Source: Arthrobacter sp. AK04
Lineage (GTDB): Bacteria; Actinomycetota; Actinomycetes; Actinomycetales; Micrococcaceae
Reading direction: 5' to 3'
NCBI RefSeq assembly: GCF_021129155.1
Contig: NZ_JAJOMC010000027.1
Coordinates: forward strand, 1-55,739
Length of the DNA: 55,739 bases
Position 1 is the stretch's first letter; each line of letters starts with the position of its first letter. A program made the translations under genes and the position numbers. Shown one piece after another: positions 47,167 through 55,739 of the stretch. The notes under the pieces were generated by a model. The model did no database searches, was not told where the DNA came from, and saw nothing but the letters and a program-made list of their open reading frames with translations.

Positions 47167-47195
47167 GGCGGAAGCGGTGCAGCTTCGCTTCCGCC
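47167..47195. terminator. Hairpin terminator after DUF4193 gene
   Basis: GGCGGAAGC (47167-47175) pairs exactly with GCTTCCGCC (47187-47195). It lies 14 bases beyond the stop of the leftward DUF4193 gene. U-richness after the stem is modest. Confidence 0.65.
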
Positions 47196-47208
47196 TTGTC
47201 TGGCAATC

Positions 47209-47508
47209 CTAAGACTCACACTCTTTGCAGTACTTCCTGCCGTCCTTTTCCCTGGCGAGCTGGCTTCGGTGGTGCACCAGGAAGCAGGACATGCAGGTGA
47301 ACTCATCGGCCTGGACTGGCACCACCTGGATCAGCAGTTCCTCGTTGGACAGGTCCGCTCCGGGCAGCTCGAAGTTGTCCGCGAGGTCCGTTTCGTCGAC
47401 GTCAGCAATGGCCTCCCTTCGGCCCGACTTCTCGGTTTTCAGCTCCTCGAAGCCGCTGTTCGGCTCTTCCTCGGGCGTTACCCGGGGAGCGTCGTAGTCA
47501 ACTGACAT
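47209..47508 (-). CDS. DUF4193 family protein (zinc-ribbon-like)
   Basis: A 99-residue acidic actinobacterial protein. The middle is Glu/Asp-rich and the C-terminus carries two Cys pairs, CMSC and CKEC, that could bind zinc, ending in VHHRSQLAREKDGRKYCKECE. This matches DUF4193; function unknown. Start ATG 47508 follows AGGAGAACGCACC; the open stretch to 47679 is not homologous. It is divergent from the TetR gene. Confidence 0.88.
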   Translation of the reverse strand: MSVDYDAPRVTPEEEPNSGFEELKTEKSGRREAIADVDETDLADNFELPGADLSNEELLIQVVPVQADEFTCMSCFLVHHRSQLAREKDGRKYCKECES

Positions 47509-47595
47509 TGGTGCGTTCTCCTGTCGGCTGGAAGCAGTTCGTCCTGAACAGAGCAACAACAGAACGTGGGGCACGGATATTCCCGAACCAAATTC

Positions 47596-47615
47596 TAGGT
47601 AGACTGACCTACCTA
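47596..47615. promoter_or_regulatory. TetR operator palindrome
   Basis: TAGGTAG (47596-47602) and its exact complement CTACCTA (47609-47615), six bases apart, 21 bases before the TetR start. This is a typical autoregulatory TetR operator. Confidence 0.8.
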
Positions 47616-47636
47616 CTGTCGTTCCGAAGGAGCCTT

Positions 47637-48245
47637 TTGTCTGCCCGGAGTACCGTTGCGCACACCCCTGCGCCGTCAAAGCGCCCGGCCCGCGCGCTGC
47701 TGCTTGAGGCTGCGGCGCGGCTTTTCTATTCGCGGGGCGTCGCTGCCACCGGCATCGACGCCATCACCGCCGAAGCCGGGGTGGCCAAGAAGAGCCTCTA
47801 CAACAACTTCGCTTCCAAGGCTGAGCTGGTAGCTGCATACCTCGAAGCCCGGCACGCGGAATGGCTGGAGCTGTACAGGCGGCGGCTCGAAAACGCCCGG
47901 AATCCGCGCGAACGGGTGCTGGCGGTCTTTGACGCCTACGCGGACCATGCCAACGTTGCCTACCTCAACGGCTTCCGTGGATGCGGACTGCTCAATGCAG
48001 CAGCGGAGCTGCCGGCAGGTGCGCCCGGCCGGCTGGCGGTCCGGAAACACAAGGAAGAGGTTGAGGACCTGCTGGCACGGCATGTTGCCGAGTTGCTTCC
48101 GGGGGAGGATCCGCGCGCTGCAGGGCTGGCCCGGCACCTGGCCTTCCTCCTGGAGGGTGCAATGGCCCGGGCCGGGCTCGAGGGCGACGACGCGTGCCTG
48201 GAAGAGTGCCGGATGATCGCTTCCCGGCTGCTGGCGGACCTGTGA
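47637..48245 (+). CDS. TetR-family transcriptional regulator
   Basis: A 202-residue TetR/AcrR regulator. The helix-turn-helix spans about residues 18-60 (LLEAAARLFYSRGV, GIDAITAEAGVAKKSLYNNF). I start at TTG 47637, five bases after GAAGGAG; the open stretch back to 47508 crosses the operator and lacks homology. The stop overlaps the exporter's GTG start (GTGA), so it likely regulates that exporter and itself. Confidence 0.9.
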   Translation: MSARSTVAHTPAPSKRPARALLLEAAARLFYSRGVAATGIDAITAEAGVAKKSLYNNFASKAELVAAYLEARHAEWLELYRRRLENARNPRERVLAVFDAYADHANVAYLNGFRGCGLLNAAAELPAGAPGRLAVRKHKEEVEDLLARHVAELLPGEDPRAAGLARHLAFLLEGAMARAGLEGDDACLEECRMIASRLLADL

Positions 48246-49228
48246 ATTCGGCGAACGGTTCGGCCAATGCGCCGCTCTGGGGCGCCCTGTGCGTGGTGGC
48301 GGCTTCGGTGCTGTGGGGCACCACGGGCACGGCTGCCACCTTTGCGCCATCCGTGAGTCCGCTGGCCGTCGGTGCGGTGGCAATGGGAGTCGGCGGGCTG
48401 CTGCAGGCACTGTACGCAGCCAAAGCCATAACGGGGCAGTGGCCGGGCCTGCTGGCCCGCTGGCGTCTGGTGTCCCTGGGCGCGGTGGCGGTGGCCGTCT
48501 ATCCGTTGGCCTTCTACAGCTCCATGCGTCTTTCCGGCGTGGCGGTGGGCACGGTGGTATCCATCGGCTCGGCGCCAGTGGCGGCCGCACTCATCGAGCG
48601 TTTCGCCGACGGCAAACTGCTCACCCACCGGTGGATGGCGGGGGCGGTATTGGGCGTTTCGGGCGCAGCCTTGCTGTCCTTCGCCGGGCACGCGCCCGCC
48701 GGTTCCCCCGGCGGTTCCTGGGCGTCCCTAGCCGGGATAGCCCTGGGCCTGCTCGCCGGGGCCGCTTATGCCCTCTATTCCTGGGCAGCCCACCGCCTGA
48801 TCGGCGGCGGGCTGTCGTCGCGGGCGGCCATGGGGGCCGTTTTTGGGCTCGGCGGGTTGCTGCTGATGCCCGTGCTTGCGGTCACAGGCAGGCCCCTGCT
48901 TGAGTCATGGGTAAATTTTTCCGTGGGCGCCTATATGGCACTGGTCCCGATGTTTGCCGGGTACGTCCTTTTCGGGTGGGGCCTGGCCAGGATCCGGGCC
49001 AGCACGGCCACCGGGATATCCCTGCTTGAAACGGTGGTGGCCGCGCTGCTGGCGGTTCTGGTGGTGGGTGAGCGGCTGCCCCCGCATGGCTGGCTTGGCG
49101 CCGCCGTCGTCCTCTTCAGCCTCTTTATCATGGCGCCGCGGCAGTCAGCCCGCGTGACGCTCCGGCCGCCGTCTCCGGCCGGGGAAAGGCTTGCTCAGCA
49201 GCAGGCCGGTGCCCAGCCCCACGAGTGA
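48242..49228 (+). CDS. EamA/DMT-family transporter
   Basis: A 328-residue membrane protein with ten hydrophobic segments in two EamA repeats (first ~12-145, second ~165-300). ASVLWGTTGTAA starts the first repeat; LETVVAALLAVLVVGERL is the typical end of the second. Members export metabolites or drugs. It is translationally coupled to TetR. The 3' end overlaps the convergent DUF3040 gene by 84 bases. Confidence 0.9.
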   Translation: MNSANGSANAPLWGALCVVAASVLWGTTGTAATFAPSVSPLAVGAVAMGVGGLLQALYAAKAITGQWPGLLARWRLVSLGAVAVAVYPLAFYSSMRLSGVAVGTVVSIGSAPVAAALIERFADGKLLTHRWMAGAVLGVSGAALLSFAGHAPAGSPGGSWASLAGIALGLLAGAAYALYSWAAHRLIGGGLSSRAAMGAVFGLGGLLLMPVLAVTGRPLLESWVNFSVGAYMALVPMFAGYVLFGWGLARIRASTATGISLLETVVAALLAVLVVGERLPPHGWLGAAVVLFSLFIMAPRQSARVTLRPPSPAGERLAQQQAGAQPHE

Positions 49229-49444
49229 AAGCCCCAGGACCACCAGCGCAACGATCTGGCCGCTGACGCCGGCGATCAGCAGCACCAGCCCGGCAAGCCC
49301 GACGAGCGCGCCGAAAAAGAGGTCTGCCCTGAACCGGGGCGCGGGGTAGCCGGAGAGCAGCTCCATGGCCAGATGGGGGTCGTCGGCGATCAGCCCCAGC
49401 TCCAGCTCATTGAGCAGCCGCCGTTCCTCTTCGGACATTGGCAC
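49145..49444 (-). CDS. DUF3040 family membrane protein
   Basis: A 99-residue protein starting MPMSEEERRLLNELELGLIA, the DUF3040 signature, followed by two membrane segments (~42-82) and a basic tail. Common in actinobacteria, often small envelope proteins; function unknown. GTG 49444 gives the MP-x-SE start; ATG 49438 is the alternative. It overlaps the EamA gene end. Confidence 0.88.
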   Translation of the reverse strand: MPMSEEERRLLNELELGLIADDPHLAMELLSGYPAPRFRADLFFGALVGLAGLVLLIAGVSGQIVALVVLGLSLVGLGTGLLLSKPFPGRRRRPERHAG

Positions 49445-49540
49445 GGGATGCCCCCGGTTTTCGGCTAAACGGGATATCGGTATTGACGCTAAAACTCCCG
49501 TGCCGCTGCGTCAAGAGGCCCGGCCGCATAGCTGCAAGCA

Positions 49541-50065
49541 TCAAGTCAGGACGTCGTACCGCAGCACATTCCCCAGGACCCTCACGCCCTGGGTGGGGAC
49601 ATGCGGGGTGGCCTTGGTGGGCGGCATCAGGTGGGCAACGGGCAGCCCGGCGAGCAGCAGGCAATGGTCCGCGACGAGCCTGCGGTGGCAGCGCCACCAC
49701 ACGGTTTCGCTGCACATGATGGCAGTCTGTTCCGATTGGGCGGCAGCAACGAGCTCTTCCGCTGCAGCGCCGAAGTCCGCGGTGCGCATGTAGGCGGCGT
49801 AGGCCCGGAACGACTCGTTGCGCAGGGCGGTATCGGGGGAGTCTGGAGGAAGCTTGCGAAAGCCGCCCAGCCGCCGTTCCCACCGGTAGCTGATTCCCGC
49901 TTCCGGCAGCCACGCCTCCAAGCGGTCCTTGCCGAAGTGGGGGTGCTTCCTGCTGCCCGGCCCGATTCGGACATCCACCAGCGACGTCACGCCGGCATCC
50001 TGCAGGCGCGAGGCGAACTCCGCCTGGGAAGCGGTCCCGTGGCCGACAGTGAACAGGGCCCTCAC
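49541..50065 (-). CDS. DUF488 family protein
   Basis: A 174-residue DUF488 protein. Signatures are LFTVGHGTASQAEF, SLVDVRIGPGSRKHPHF and the CSETVWWRCHRRLVADH block, in which CxE and CHR residues are conserved. The biochemical role is unknown. GTG 50065 is the most likely start; GTG 50083 would add six residues. It diverges from malQ; the 232-base gap shows no clear promoter. Confidence 0.85.
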   Translation of the reverse strand: MRALFTVGHGTASQAEFASRLQDAGVTSLVDVRIGPGSRKHPHFGKDRLEAWLPEAGISYRWERRLGGFRKLPPDSPDTALRNESFRAYAAYMRTADFGAAAEELVAAAQSEQTAIMCSETVWWRCHRRLVADHCLLLAGLPVAHLMPPTKATPHVPTQGVRVLGNVLRYDVLT

Positions 50066-50297
50066 GCAGGCAATGATAGGCACGGCTCCCAGCCGTCTCC
50101 CAACGAGCCGGGGTGGGGAACCAGCTGCTGGGAAGCAGTGAGGCCCTGCGTATGACCAAGCTGGCCAGGCCTGGTTTCGTCTCTGCGCCGCCCTGCAATA
50201 ATCTGAACCAATCGGTTGTGCGCGGGGGTGCAGGCGCCCGGTGCAACAGGCAGCACTGTAAGTTCGGGCCACATCACACCAGACGAGGCGGACACGC

Positions 50298-52532
50298 ATG
50301 ACGGCTTCAGACCAGCAGCACCCACAGCGCACAGGGATGCCAACAGACCCTCCCGGGCTTTCGCCCGCCGCGGGCGGTGCCGCTGCCGGCGCGGCCGTGG
50401 ACCCCCATCTGCTCCAGAGGCTGGCCGATGCGCATGGCGTGGGTACCTCGTTCCAGGGCTGGGATGGACTGCCGCATACGGTGGCTGAAGAGACGCTGAT
50501 CAAGGTCCTGGCCGCCTTGGGCGTGCAGGCGGACACCAACCAGGCCATCGAGGCCGCACTGGCGGAAGCTGAACTGGCCCCCTGGCGGCGGATGCTGCCT
50601 CCCGCCGTCGTCATCCAGCAGGGTGAACCCGCGCTGGTCCCGGTCCATGCGCGTGATGGCGCTGCCGTGCAGCTGGGCATTGCCCTCGAGGACGGTTCCG
50701 GTATCGATGCGGTCCAGGAGGACGTCCGGGAACAGCCGCGGGATGTCGACGGCGTGGCCACCCGCCGCCTTACCTTCGCCCTCCCGCAGGACCTGCCCCT
50801 CGGCTGGCACACCCTGACCGCCCGTTCCGGCGACGTGACCGCGGAGGCCACCCTGGTGGTGACGCCGCGCCAGCTCACCACCGCGCAACCGCTCGAAGAG
50901 CGCCGCGGCTGGGGCTTGGCCACGCAGCTCTATTCCGTCCGGTCCAGGCGCTCCTGGGGAATCGGCGATTTCGCGGACCTCGCCGACCTCGCGGCCATCA
51001 GCGGCGAACGCGGTGCCGACTACGTGCTGGTCAACCCGCTGCACGCGGCTGAGCCCGTGCCGCCGGTGCAGCCGTCCCCTTACTCGCCGTCCACGCGCCG
51101 GTTCTTCAACCCGCTCTACATCCGTATCGAAGCCATTCCCGAGCTGGGCTACCTGAAGCCGCGCCGGCGCGCGGCGGTGGAGAAGCTCCGTGAGGAAGTG
51201 TCCGGGCTTAACAAGGATGGCGCACGGCTGGACCGGAACGCAGTGTATGCGGCCAAACTCCAGGCCCTGGAAATGCTCTATCATGCGCGCCGGTCCCCGG
51301 CCCGGCAGGCCGCCTTTGACGAGTTCTGCCGGATTTCCGGCAAGGGGCTGGACGATTTTGCCCTCTGGTCCGCAATCCGTGAAGACCTTGCGCCGGATGA
51401 TCCGCTGTGGACCGATCCCGCCTTCGCACTGGGCACCCGGGAGGCGGAGGCGCTGCGGGAGAAACTTGGGGACCGGATCGGGTTCCACCGGTGGCTGCAG
51501 TGGATGTGCGACGAGCAGCTCGAAGAGGCCCAGCGGGCCGCCCTCCGGTCCGGCATGCGGCTCGGCGTGGTGCACGACCTCGCCGTCGGCGTGGACCACA
51601 GCAGCGCCGATGCCTGGACACTGCGCGACGTCTTGGCTCCCGCCACCAGCGTGGGTGCCCCGCCGGACATGTACAACCAGCAGGGACAGGACTGGGGGCA
51701 GCCGCCCTGGCACCCTGCCCGCCTGGCCGAGGCCGGCTACATCCCGTTCCGGAATATGCTGGCCACGGTGCTGCGGCACGCTGGCGGTATCCGGGTGGAC
51801 CACATCCTTGGCCTCTTCCGGCTCTGGTGGATCCCGGTGGGAAACGCCCCGGGTGACGGCGCGTACGTCCGTTACGACCACGAGGCGCTGATCGGCATCC
51901 TCGCCCTGGAGGCGCAGCGTGCCGGAGCCGTGGTGATCGGCGAGGACCTGGGCACCTTCGAGCCCTGGGTGCGGGACTACCTGGCTGCCCGCGGCATCCT
52001 GGGCACGTCCATCCTTTGGTTCGAGTACGACGGCGACTCGCCCCTTGCGCCCGAAAAGTACCGGACGCAGGCGCTCGCCAGCGTCAACACCCATGACCTT
52101 CCGCCCACTGCCGGTTACCTGGCCGGGGACCATGTGGCGCTGCGCAGCGGGCTGGGCTTGCTGGAGCGGTCCGAGGCGGAGGAGCGGGCCGAGCACAACG
52201 CCGCCCTGGAGAAAATGCTGGCCATGGTGCGGGAGCGTGGCTACCTGCCCGGAACAACCGCGGGCGGGCATCCGGAAACGGAAGAACAGACCATCGAGGC
52301 GCTGCACCTCCTGCTCACCCAGACGCCGTCGGTATTGCTGGGCGTTGCCCTGGTGGACGCGGTGGGGGAGCGGCGGGTCCAGAACCAGCCCGGCACCACC
52401 GAAGCGCTGTATCCGAACTGGCAGGTTCCGCTGGGCGGGCCGGACGGCAGACCGGTGTTCCTTGACGATCTTCCCGCGAATGCCCGCTTCAACTCGCTGC
52501 TGGCGGCGGTGGAAGGAGCCCTGCGCAGGTAG
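50298..52532 (+). CDS. malQ: 4-alpha-glucanotransferase
   Basis: A 744-residue GH77 amylomaltase. Nucleophile D501 (RVDHILGLF), acid/base E549 (VIGEDLGTF), stabiliser D600 (NTHDLPP). About 190 N-terminal residues form the extra domain found in actinobacterial MalQ (~700+ residues). It transfers maltosyl units in glycogen/maltodextrin use in the cytoplasm. It fits with the trehalose-synthase-like enzyme and the secreted amylase. Confidence 0.96.
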   Translation: MTASDQQHPQRTGMPTDPPGLSPAAGGAAAGAAVDPHLLQRLADAHGVGTSFQGWDGLPHTVAEETLIKVLAALGVQADTNQAIEAALAEAELAPWRRMLPPAVVIQQGEPALVPVHARDGAAVQLGIALEDGSGIDAVQEDVREQPRDVDGVATRRLTFALPQDLPLGWHTLTARSGDVTAEATLVVTPRQLTTAQPLEERRGWGLATQLYSVRSRRSWGIGDFADLADLAAISGERGADYVLVNPLHAAEPVPPVQPSPYSPSTRRFFNPLYIRIEAIPELGYLKPRRRAAVEKLREEVSGLNKDGARLDRNAVYAAKLQALEMLYHARRSPARQAAFDEFCRISGKGLDDFALWSAIREDLAPDDPLWTDPAFALGTREAEALREKLGDRIGFHRWLQWMCDEQLEEAQRAALRSGMRLGVVHDLAVGVDHSSADAWTLRDVLAPATSVGAPPDMYNQQGQDWGQPPWHPARLAEAGYIPFRNMLATVLRHAGGIRVDHILGLFRLWWIPVGNAPGDGAYVRYDHEALIGILALEAQRAGAVVIGEDLGTFEPWVRDYLAARGILGTSILWFEYDGDSPLAPEKYRTQALASVNTHDLPPTAGYLAGDHVALRSGLGLLERSEAEERAEHNAALEKMLAMVRERGYLPGTTAGGHPETEEQTIEALHLLLTQTPSVLLGVALVDAVGERRVQNQPGTTEALYPNWQVPLGGPDGRPVFLDDLPANARFNSLLAAVEGALRR

Positions 52533-52579
52533 CCGCCCGCCGGCTACCTGTTGTCACTCACGGCAACCTGTCAGCCAGC

Positions 52580-52641
52580 AACGCGAGGCCACCCCCTCGA
52601 CCGTCCGGAATCCGGAACGGTGAAGGAGTGGCTTCGCGTTT
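52580..52641. terminator. Long bidirectional terminator hairpin
   Basis: AACGCGAGGCCAC (from 52580) pairs with GTGGCTTCGCGTT (to 52641), one mismatch, around an inner stem ACCGTCCGG/CCGGAACGGT. It lies between the convergent malQ and amylase genes. Confidence 0.85.
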
Positions 52642-52663
52642 GACTGCTCGTGGACGGGTTCCG

Positions 52664-55600
52664 CTAGCCGGCCGTGATCACGTGCGTGAAGTGGTCGTAG
52701 CGGAAGGTGGCCGGGCCGCCGTCGTGCTTGAACACGATGTTGGAACCCGGTGAGGCGCCGCCGGCGCCGTAGCTGACATTCCAGGACCGGTCCAGGGCGG
52801 CCTTGAATTCATACGTGCCGGCAGGCAGGGCCAGCGCGGACAGCTTCCATACGAGGTCGGCCGGGTCGAGGATGAGCTGTGCCTGGTCGCAGGCAGGTTC
52901 CCAGTCCGCGGCGCAGCCAAGCTCACTGTTCATGCTCCCCGCAGCCGCCACAGCCCCGGGCTGCTGGGAGGCGTAGACGGCGCTGAGCAGGTGCGTGCTG
53001 TTGTCGTAGCGGAACGTCACCGGGCCGCCGGGATGGTCCAGCGTGATGTTCGGCCCGTTGAACGCGCCGCCTGCACCATAGTTCTCGTCCCAGCCGCCGT
53101 TCAGCGCTGCCTTGTATTCGTACTGCCCCTCAGGAAGTTCCACCGTGAGCCGCCAGACCTTGTCGGCGGGGTCGAGCACCATCATTGCCCGGGAACATGC
53201 CGGATCCCACGGTTTGGTGCAGCCCATTGCCTGGTTCAGCGAACCCGCTACTGTCACGGACTGCGGCTGCGGTGCTTCGCCCACCGTGACGGTCCGGGTT
53301 TCGCTGACCACGCTGAAGCCTGGACCGGTCATCGCGGCCCGGTATGCCACCTTGGTACCGTCGTCGAGGCCGGAGACGTCGTCCTCTGCCGAGTACACGG
53401 GCGAGGAATCATCCGTCGCTACCGCAGTCCAGTCGCCGCCTGCCACGCTTCGTTCGAACGTAACTGTGTGGCTTGCCTTCTCGGGGTCCGCAGTGGCGCT
53501 GAGCTCCACCTGGCCCTCGGCGCTGCTGCCTTCCGCCGGCTTGTTCAGCGTCACCACCGGAGCGGGCACGCTGGCCGTACGGGGCTGCGAGCTGGCGGTG
53601 TGCCCGCCGTTGTCCAGCACGGTGGCGCGGTACTCGACCGGCGTGCCGGCATCCAGCGCCGCCACGTCATGGAACACCTGGTACGGCGCGGTGTCGTCGG
53701 TGCCGATCGGCGCCCACCCTCCGCCTGCCGTCTTGGCTTCAAAGGTGACCTCATAGAACGAAGAACCGCCGACGTCGGCCGTCACCTTGAGGCGCCCGTT
53801 ATCGCCGGGAGCCGCTGCCGGGTCCTGGAGGACGACGGCGGGCGCGGCCTTGGAGTGCGGGATCCGCCCGGAGGACTGGTACACCACGGCGGAGAGCGGC
53901 GGGACCGTGACGGTCAGCGTGCCGGCCTCCGACGTCTTGGTTTCAGCGGCAGTGTCCCCGTAGATGCGGGTGTAGTTGCGTTTGGAGATGTAGGTGGGCA
54001 CCTCTGCGGTCTGCGCCTGCTCGCTGTTGTTCAGCGCCACGACGTACTCGCGCTGGTCCGCTGCGTCCGTGCGGGAGAAGGCATAGATGCCCGGACCCTC
54101 GGAGGCGTAGCGGTGCTGGTGTGCGCCGTCGCGCAGGGCCGGGTGCTCCCCGGTGAGCGTGGCCAGTTCGCTGATCTTGTTGTACAGCGGGTGCGCGGTG
54201 TTGAAGTTGTCGGTGGCGTGCGTGGCGTCCGTGCCCAGCAGGTCGTCGTCGAGGTACTCCGGCACCTGGCTGGCGAACAGCGTCTGGCGGGCGTCCTGGT
54301 CACCGCCCGGGCCGGTGAAGCCCTGCTCGTCGCCGTAATAGATGACGGGGTTGCCGCGGGAGAAGTACATGAGCTCGTGGGCCAGCTGGTCGCGGGCCAC
54401 CTGCTCGGCGTCCGACGATCCGGGGTTGTCCGCGGCGATGAAGCTGCCGATGCGGCCCATGTCGTGGTTCCCGAGGAACGTTGGCAGCTGGTAGACGTTC
54501 GAGTCCGCGTCCGTGTACCAGTCATCGCCGGCGAAGAAGGTCTCCAGCGTGCGGGCGTCCTGGCTCTTGGAGGCGAAGCTGCGGGCTGCGTCCTGGAAGG
54601 GGAAGTCCAGGACGGCCTGCATCTGGTTCCGGGTTGTGAACTGGGAGGTGAAGCTCTTGGTGGTGTCGAAGACCTCACCAAACATAAAGAACTCGTCCTT
54701 GCCCTGGGCTTTGGCGTAACTCAGGACATCCGGGCCGAAGTCCTGCCAGAACTCGTTGTTGACGTGCTTCATGGTGTCGATGCGGAAGCCGTCAACGCCG
54801 AAGTCACCAATCCAGGTCTTGTAGATGTCCTTCATGCCGTCCACCACGGTGGGGTGCTCGGTGAAGAGGTCGTCCAGGCCGAAGAAATCGCCGTAGTAGG
54901 CGTCCTCGCCAACGAAGGTTGTGTCGCCGCGGTTGTGGTAGAGCGTGGGATCGTTCAACCAGGCGGGAACCTTCAGGTCCTTCTCGCCCTCCGACAGCAC
55001 CGGAACGTAGGGGAAGGAGGTTTCCGGGTCGAGTTCCGGGAAGCTCTCCGAGCCGGCGTAGTCGCGGTCGTCGAACGGCTCGCCGTCCGCGGTCTTGTAC
55101 GGCACCTCGTCCTTGGAGGTGTATCCCTTGCGGACGTCTTTCCCCTCGCTGTCCTCATAGCCGATGACATCCGCCGTGTGGTTGGTGATGATGTCGAAGT
55201 AGACCTTCATGCCACGGGAGTGGGCCTCGTCGATGAGGGCCTTCAGCTCATCATTGGTGCCGAGGTGCGGGTCGATTTGGGTGAAGTCCGTAATCCAGTA
55301 CCCGTGGTAACCGGCGGATTTGTCCTCGGGCTGAACCGCCTTGTTCTTGAAACTTGGGGTGAGCCAGATGGACGTGGTTCCCAGCCCCTGGATGTAGTCG
55401 ATTTTGTCCAGCAGGCCGGCCAAGTCTCCGCCGTTGTAGAACCCCTTTTTGGTGGGGTCGAATCCGGAAACCATGGGGTCACCGCCCAGGCCGCCGTCGT
55501 CATTTGCGGTGGTCCCGTTGTTGAAGCGGTCAGCCATGACGAAATAGAAGTTCTCGTCCGTGACGGGAGCGCGGAGTGAATGGAAGGCCGACGCCGTGCC

Positions 55601-55739
55601 GGGGTCCTTCGGGCCGGGTGCGGCCTGGGCGGGGAGGACTGCCGCTGAAACCGCGACGGCAGCTGCCAGCAGCCCGGCGGCTGAACGGAAGGCGGTGGTT
55701 TTGAGGGACGTGCGGGCGGGTGGTGGCGCGGCGGAGGGG
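52664..55739 (-). CDS. Secreted GH13 alpha-amylase, multidomain, 5'-truncated
   Basis: At least 1,024 residues; the start lies beyond 55739. A hydrophobic signal-peptide core (FRSAAGLLAAAVAVSAAVLP) is encoded at ~55630-55690. GH13 motifs counted from the Met at 55537: FDIITNH, nucleophile D254 in FRIDTMKH, acid/base E288 in FMFGEVF, and LGNHDMGR. After the catalytic barrel come two Ig/Fn-like domains (~53290-53860) and two tandem X25-type repeats, each opening with VAGS-LN/MN and a Cys pair, ~52670-53265. It degrades starch or pullulan outside the cell. Confidence 0.92.
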   Translation of the reverse strand, partial: PSAAPPPARTSLKTTAFRSAAGLLAAAVAVSAAVLPAQAAPGPKDPGTASAFHSLRAPVTDENFYFVMADRFNNGTTANDDGGLGGDPMVSGFDPTKKGFYNGGDLAGLLDKIDYIQGLGTTSIWLTPSFKNKAVQPEDKSAGYHGYWITDFTQIDPHLGTNDELKALIDEAHSRGMKVYFDIITNHTADVIGYEDSEGKDVRKGYTSKDEVPYKTADGEPFDDRDYAGSESFPELDPETSFPYVPVLSEGEKDLKVPAWLNDPTLYHNRGDTTFVGEDAYYGDFFGLDDLFTEHPTVVDGMKDIYKTWIGDFGVDGFRIDTMKHVNNEFWQDFGPDVLSYAKAQGKDEFFMFGEVFDTTKSFTSQFTTRNQMQAVLDFPFQDAARSFASKSQDARTLETFFAGDDWYTDADSNVYQLPTFLGNHDMGRIGSFIAADNPGSSDAEQVARDQLAHELMYFSRGNPVIYYGDEQGFTGPGGDQDARQTLFASQVPEYLDDDLLGTDATHATDNFNTAHPLYNKISELATLTGEHPALRDGAHQHRYASEGPGIYAFSRTDAADQREYVVALNNSEQAQTAEVPTYISKRNYTRIYGDTAAETKTSEAGTLTVTVPPLSAVVYQSSGRIPHSKAAPAVVLQDPAAAPGDNGRLKVTADVGGSSFYEVTFEAKTAGGGWAPIGTDDTAPYQVFHDVAALDAGTPVEYRATVLDNGGHTASSQPRTASVPAPVVTLNKPAEGSSAEGQVELSATADPEKASHTVTFERSVAGGDWTAVATDDSSPVYSAEDDVSGLDDGTKVAYRAAMTGPGFSVVSETRTVTVGEAPQPQSVTVAGSLNQAMGCTKPWDPACSRAMMVLDPADKVWRLTVELPEGQYEYKAALNGGWDENYGAGGAFNGPNITLDHPGGPVTFRYDNSTHLLSAVYASQQPGAVAAAGSMNSELGCAADWEPACDQAQLILDPADLVWKLSALALPAGTYEFKAALDRSWNVSYGAGGASPGSNIVFKHDGGPATFRYDHFTHVITAG

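Noticed and set aside
50307..52307. A 666-codon minus-strand open frame opposite malQ
   Set aside because: Shadow of the clear GH77 gene; composition typical of antisense frames in high-GC DNA.
52991..55579. An 862-codon plus-strand open frame opposite the amylase gene
   Set aside because: Low-complexity Val/Gly/Arg-rich translation, mirrors the amylase codons; no domain recognised.

Overview
The window is high-GC actinobacterial DNA. Gene families, codon use and synteny (ureABCEFGD plus a nickel permease, DUF3040 and DUF4193 proteins, soil and plant-polymer catabolism) suggest Arthrobacter or Pseudarthrobacter (Micrococcaceae). This is inference from content; no search was run. The first ~120 bases are poly-C low-complexity sequence at what looks like a contig edge. 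No rRNA, tRNA, CRISPR array, insertion sequence or prophage was recognised.

Layout. (1) 287-6622: a complete urease operon (ureA, B, C, E, F, G, D) ending in a NiCoT nickel transporter, with a GlnR-like box upstream and a large palindrome between ureE and ureF. (2) 6654-9507, minus strand: a hexapeptide-repeat protein and a trehalose-synthase-like GH13 enzyme. (3) 9633-18205: a sugar-catabolic locus. A GntR/FCD regulator is followed by two divergent operons: MHS transporter plus split transketolase (leftward), and xylose-isomerase-like TIM barrel, SDR, DhaK-DhaL kinase and RpiB (rightward). Four copies of GACTGT-N2-ACAGT(C/T) mark the regulator's own promoter and the divergent promoter. The content fits a tetrulose or branched pentulose such as apiose. 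(4) 18691-47046: a large plant-glycoside island. It holds a leftward operon (GH1 beta-glucosidase, CaiB/BaiF CoA-transferase, fused AccD-AccA carboxyltransferase, type-B carboxylesterase), a rightward peptide/opine-type ABC importer with a natural permease-ATPase fusion, two GH78 rhamnosidases, two GH43 enzymes, an IclR regulator, three alpha/beta hydrolases, an FAH-family enzyme, a phenol-hydroxylase-like flavoprotein, a DUF3500 protein and a bicupin quercetin 2,3-dioxygenase-like enzyme. (5) 47209-55739: DUF4193, TetR plus EamA exporter, DUF3040, DUF488, malQ and a secreted multidomain alpha-amylase cut by the window end.

The main hypothesis is that region 4 is one regulon for import, intracellular deglycosylation and ring degradation of flavonoid glycosides (rutin-like). 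Four intergenic sites share the palindrome TTYCA-N5-TGAMA, in front of the GH1/ABC, IclR/GH78, hydrolase-FAH-monooxygenase-DUF3500 and dioxygenase units. The neighbouring sugar locus could take a released sugar. DUF3500 is the family without a known reaction in this pathway. Function calls rest on motifs and context read by eye.
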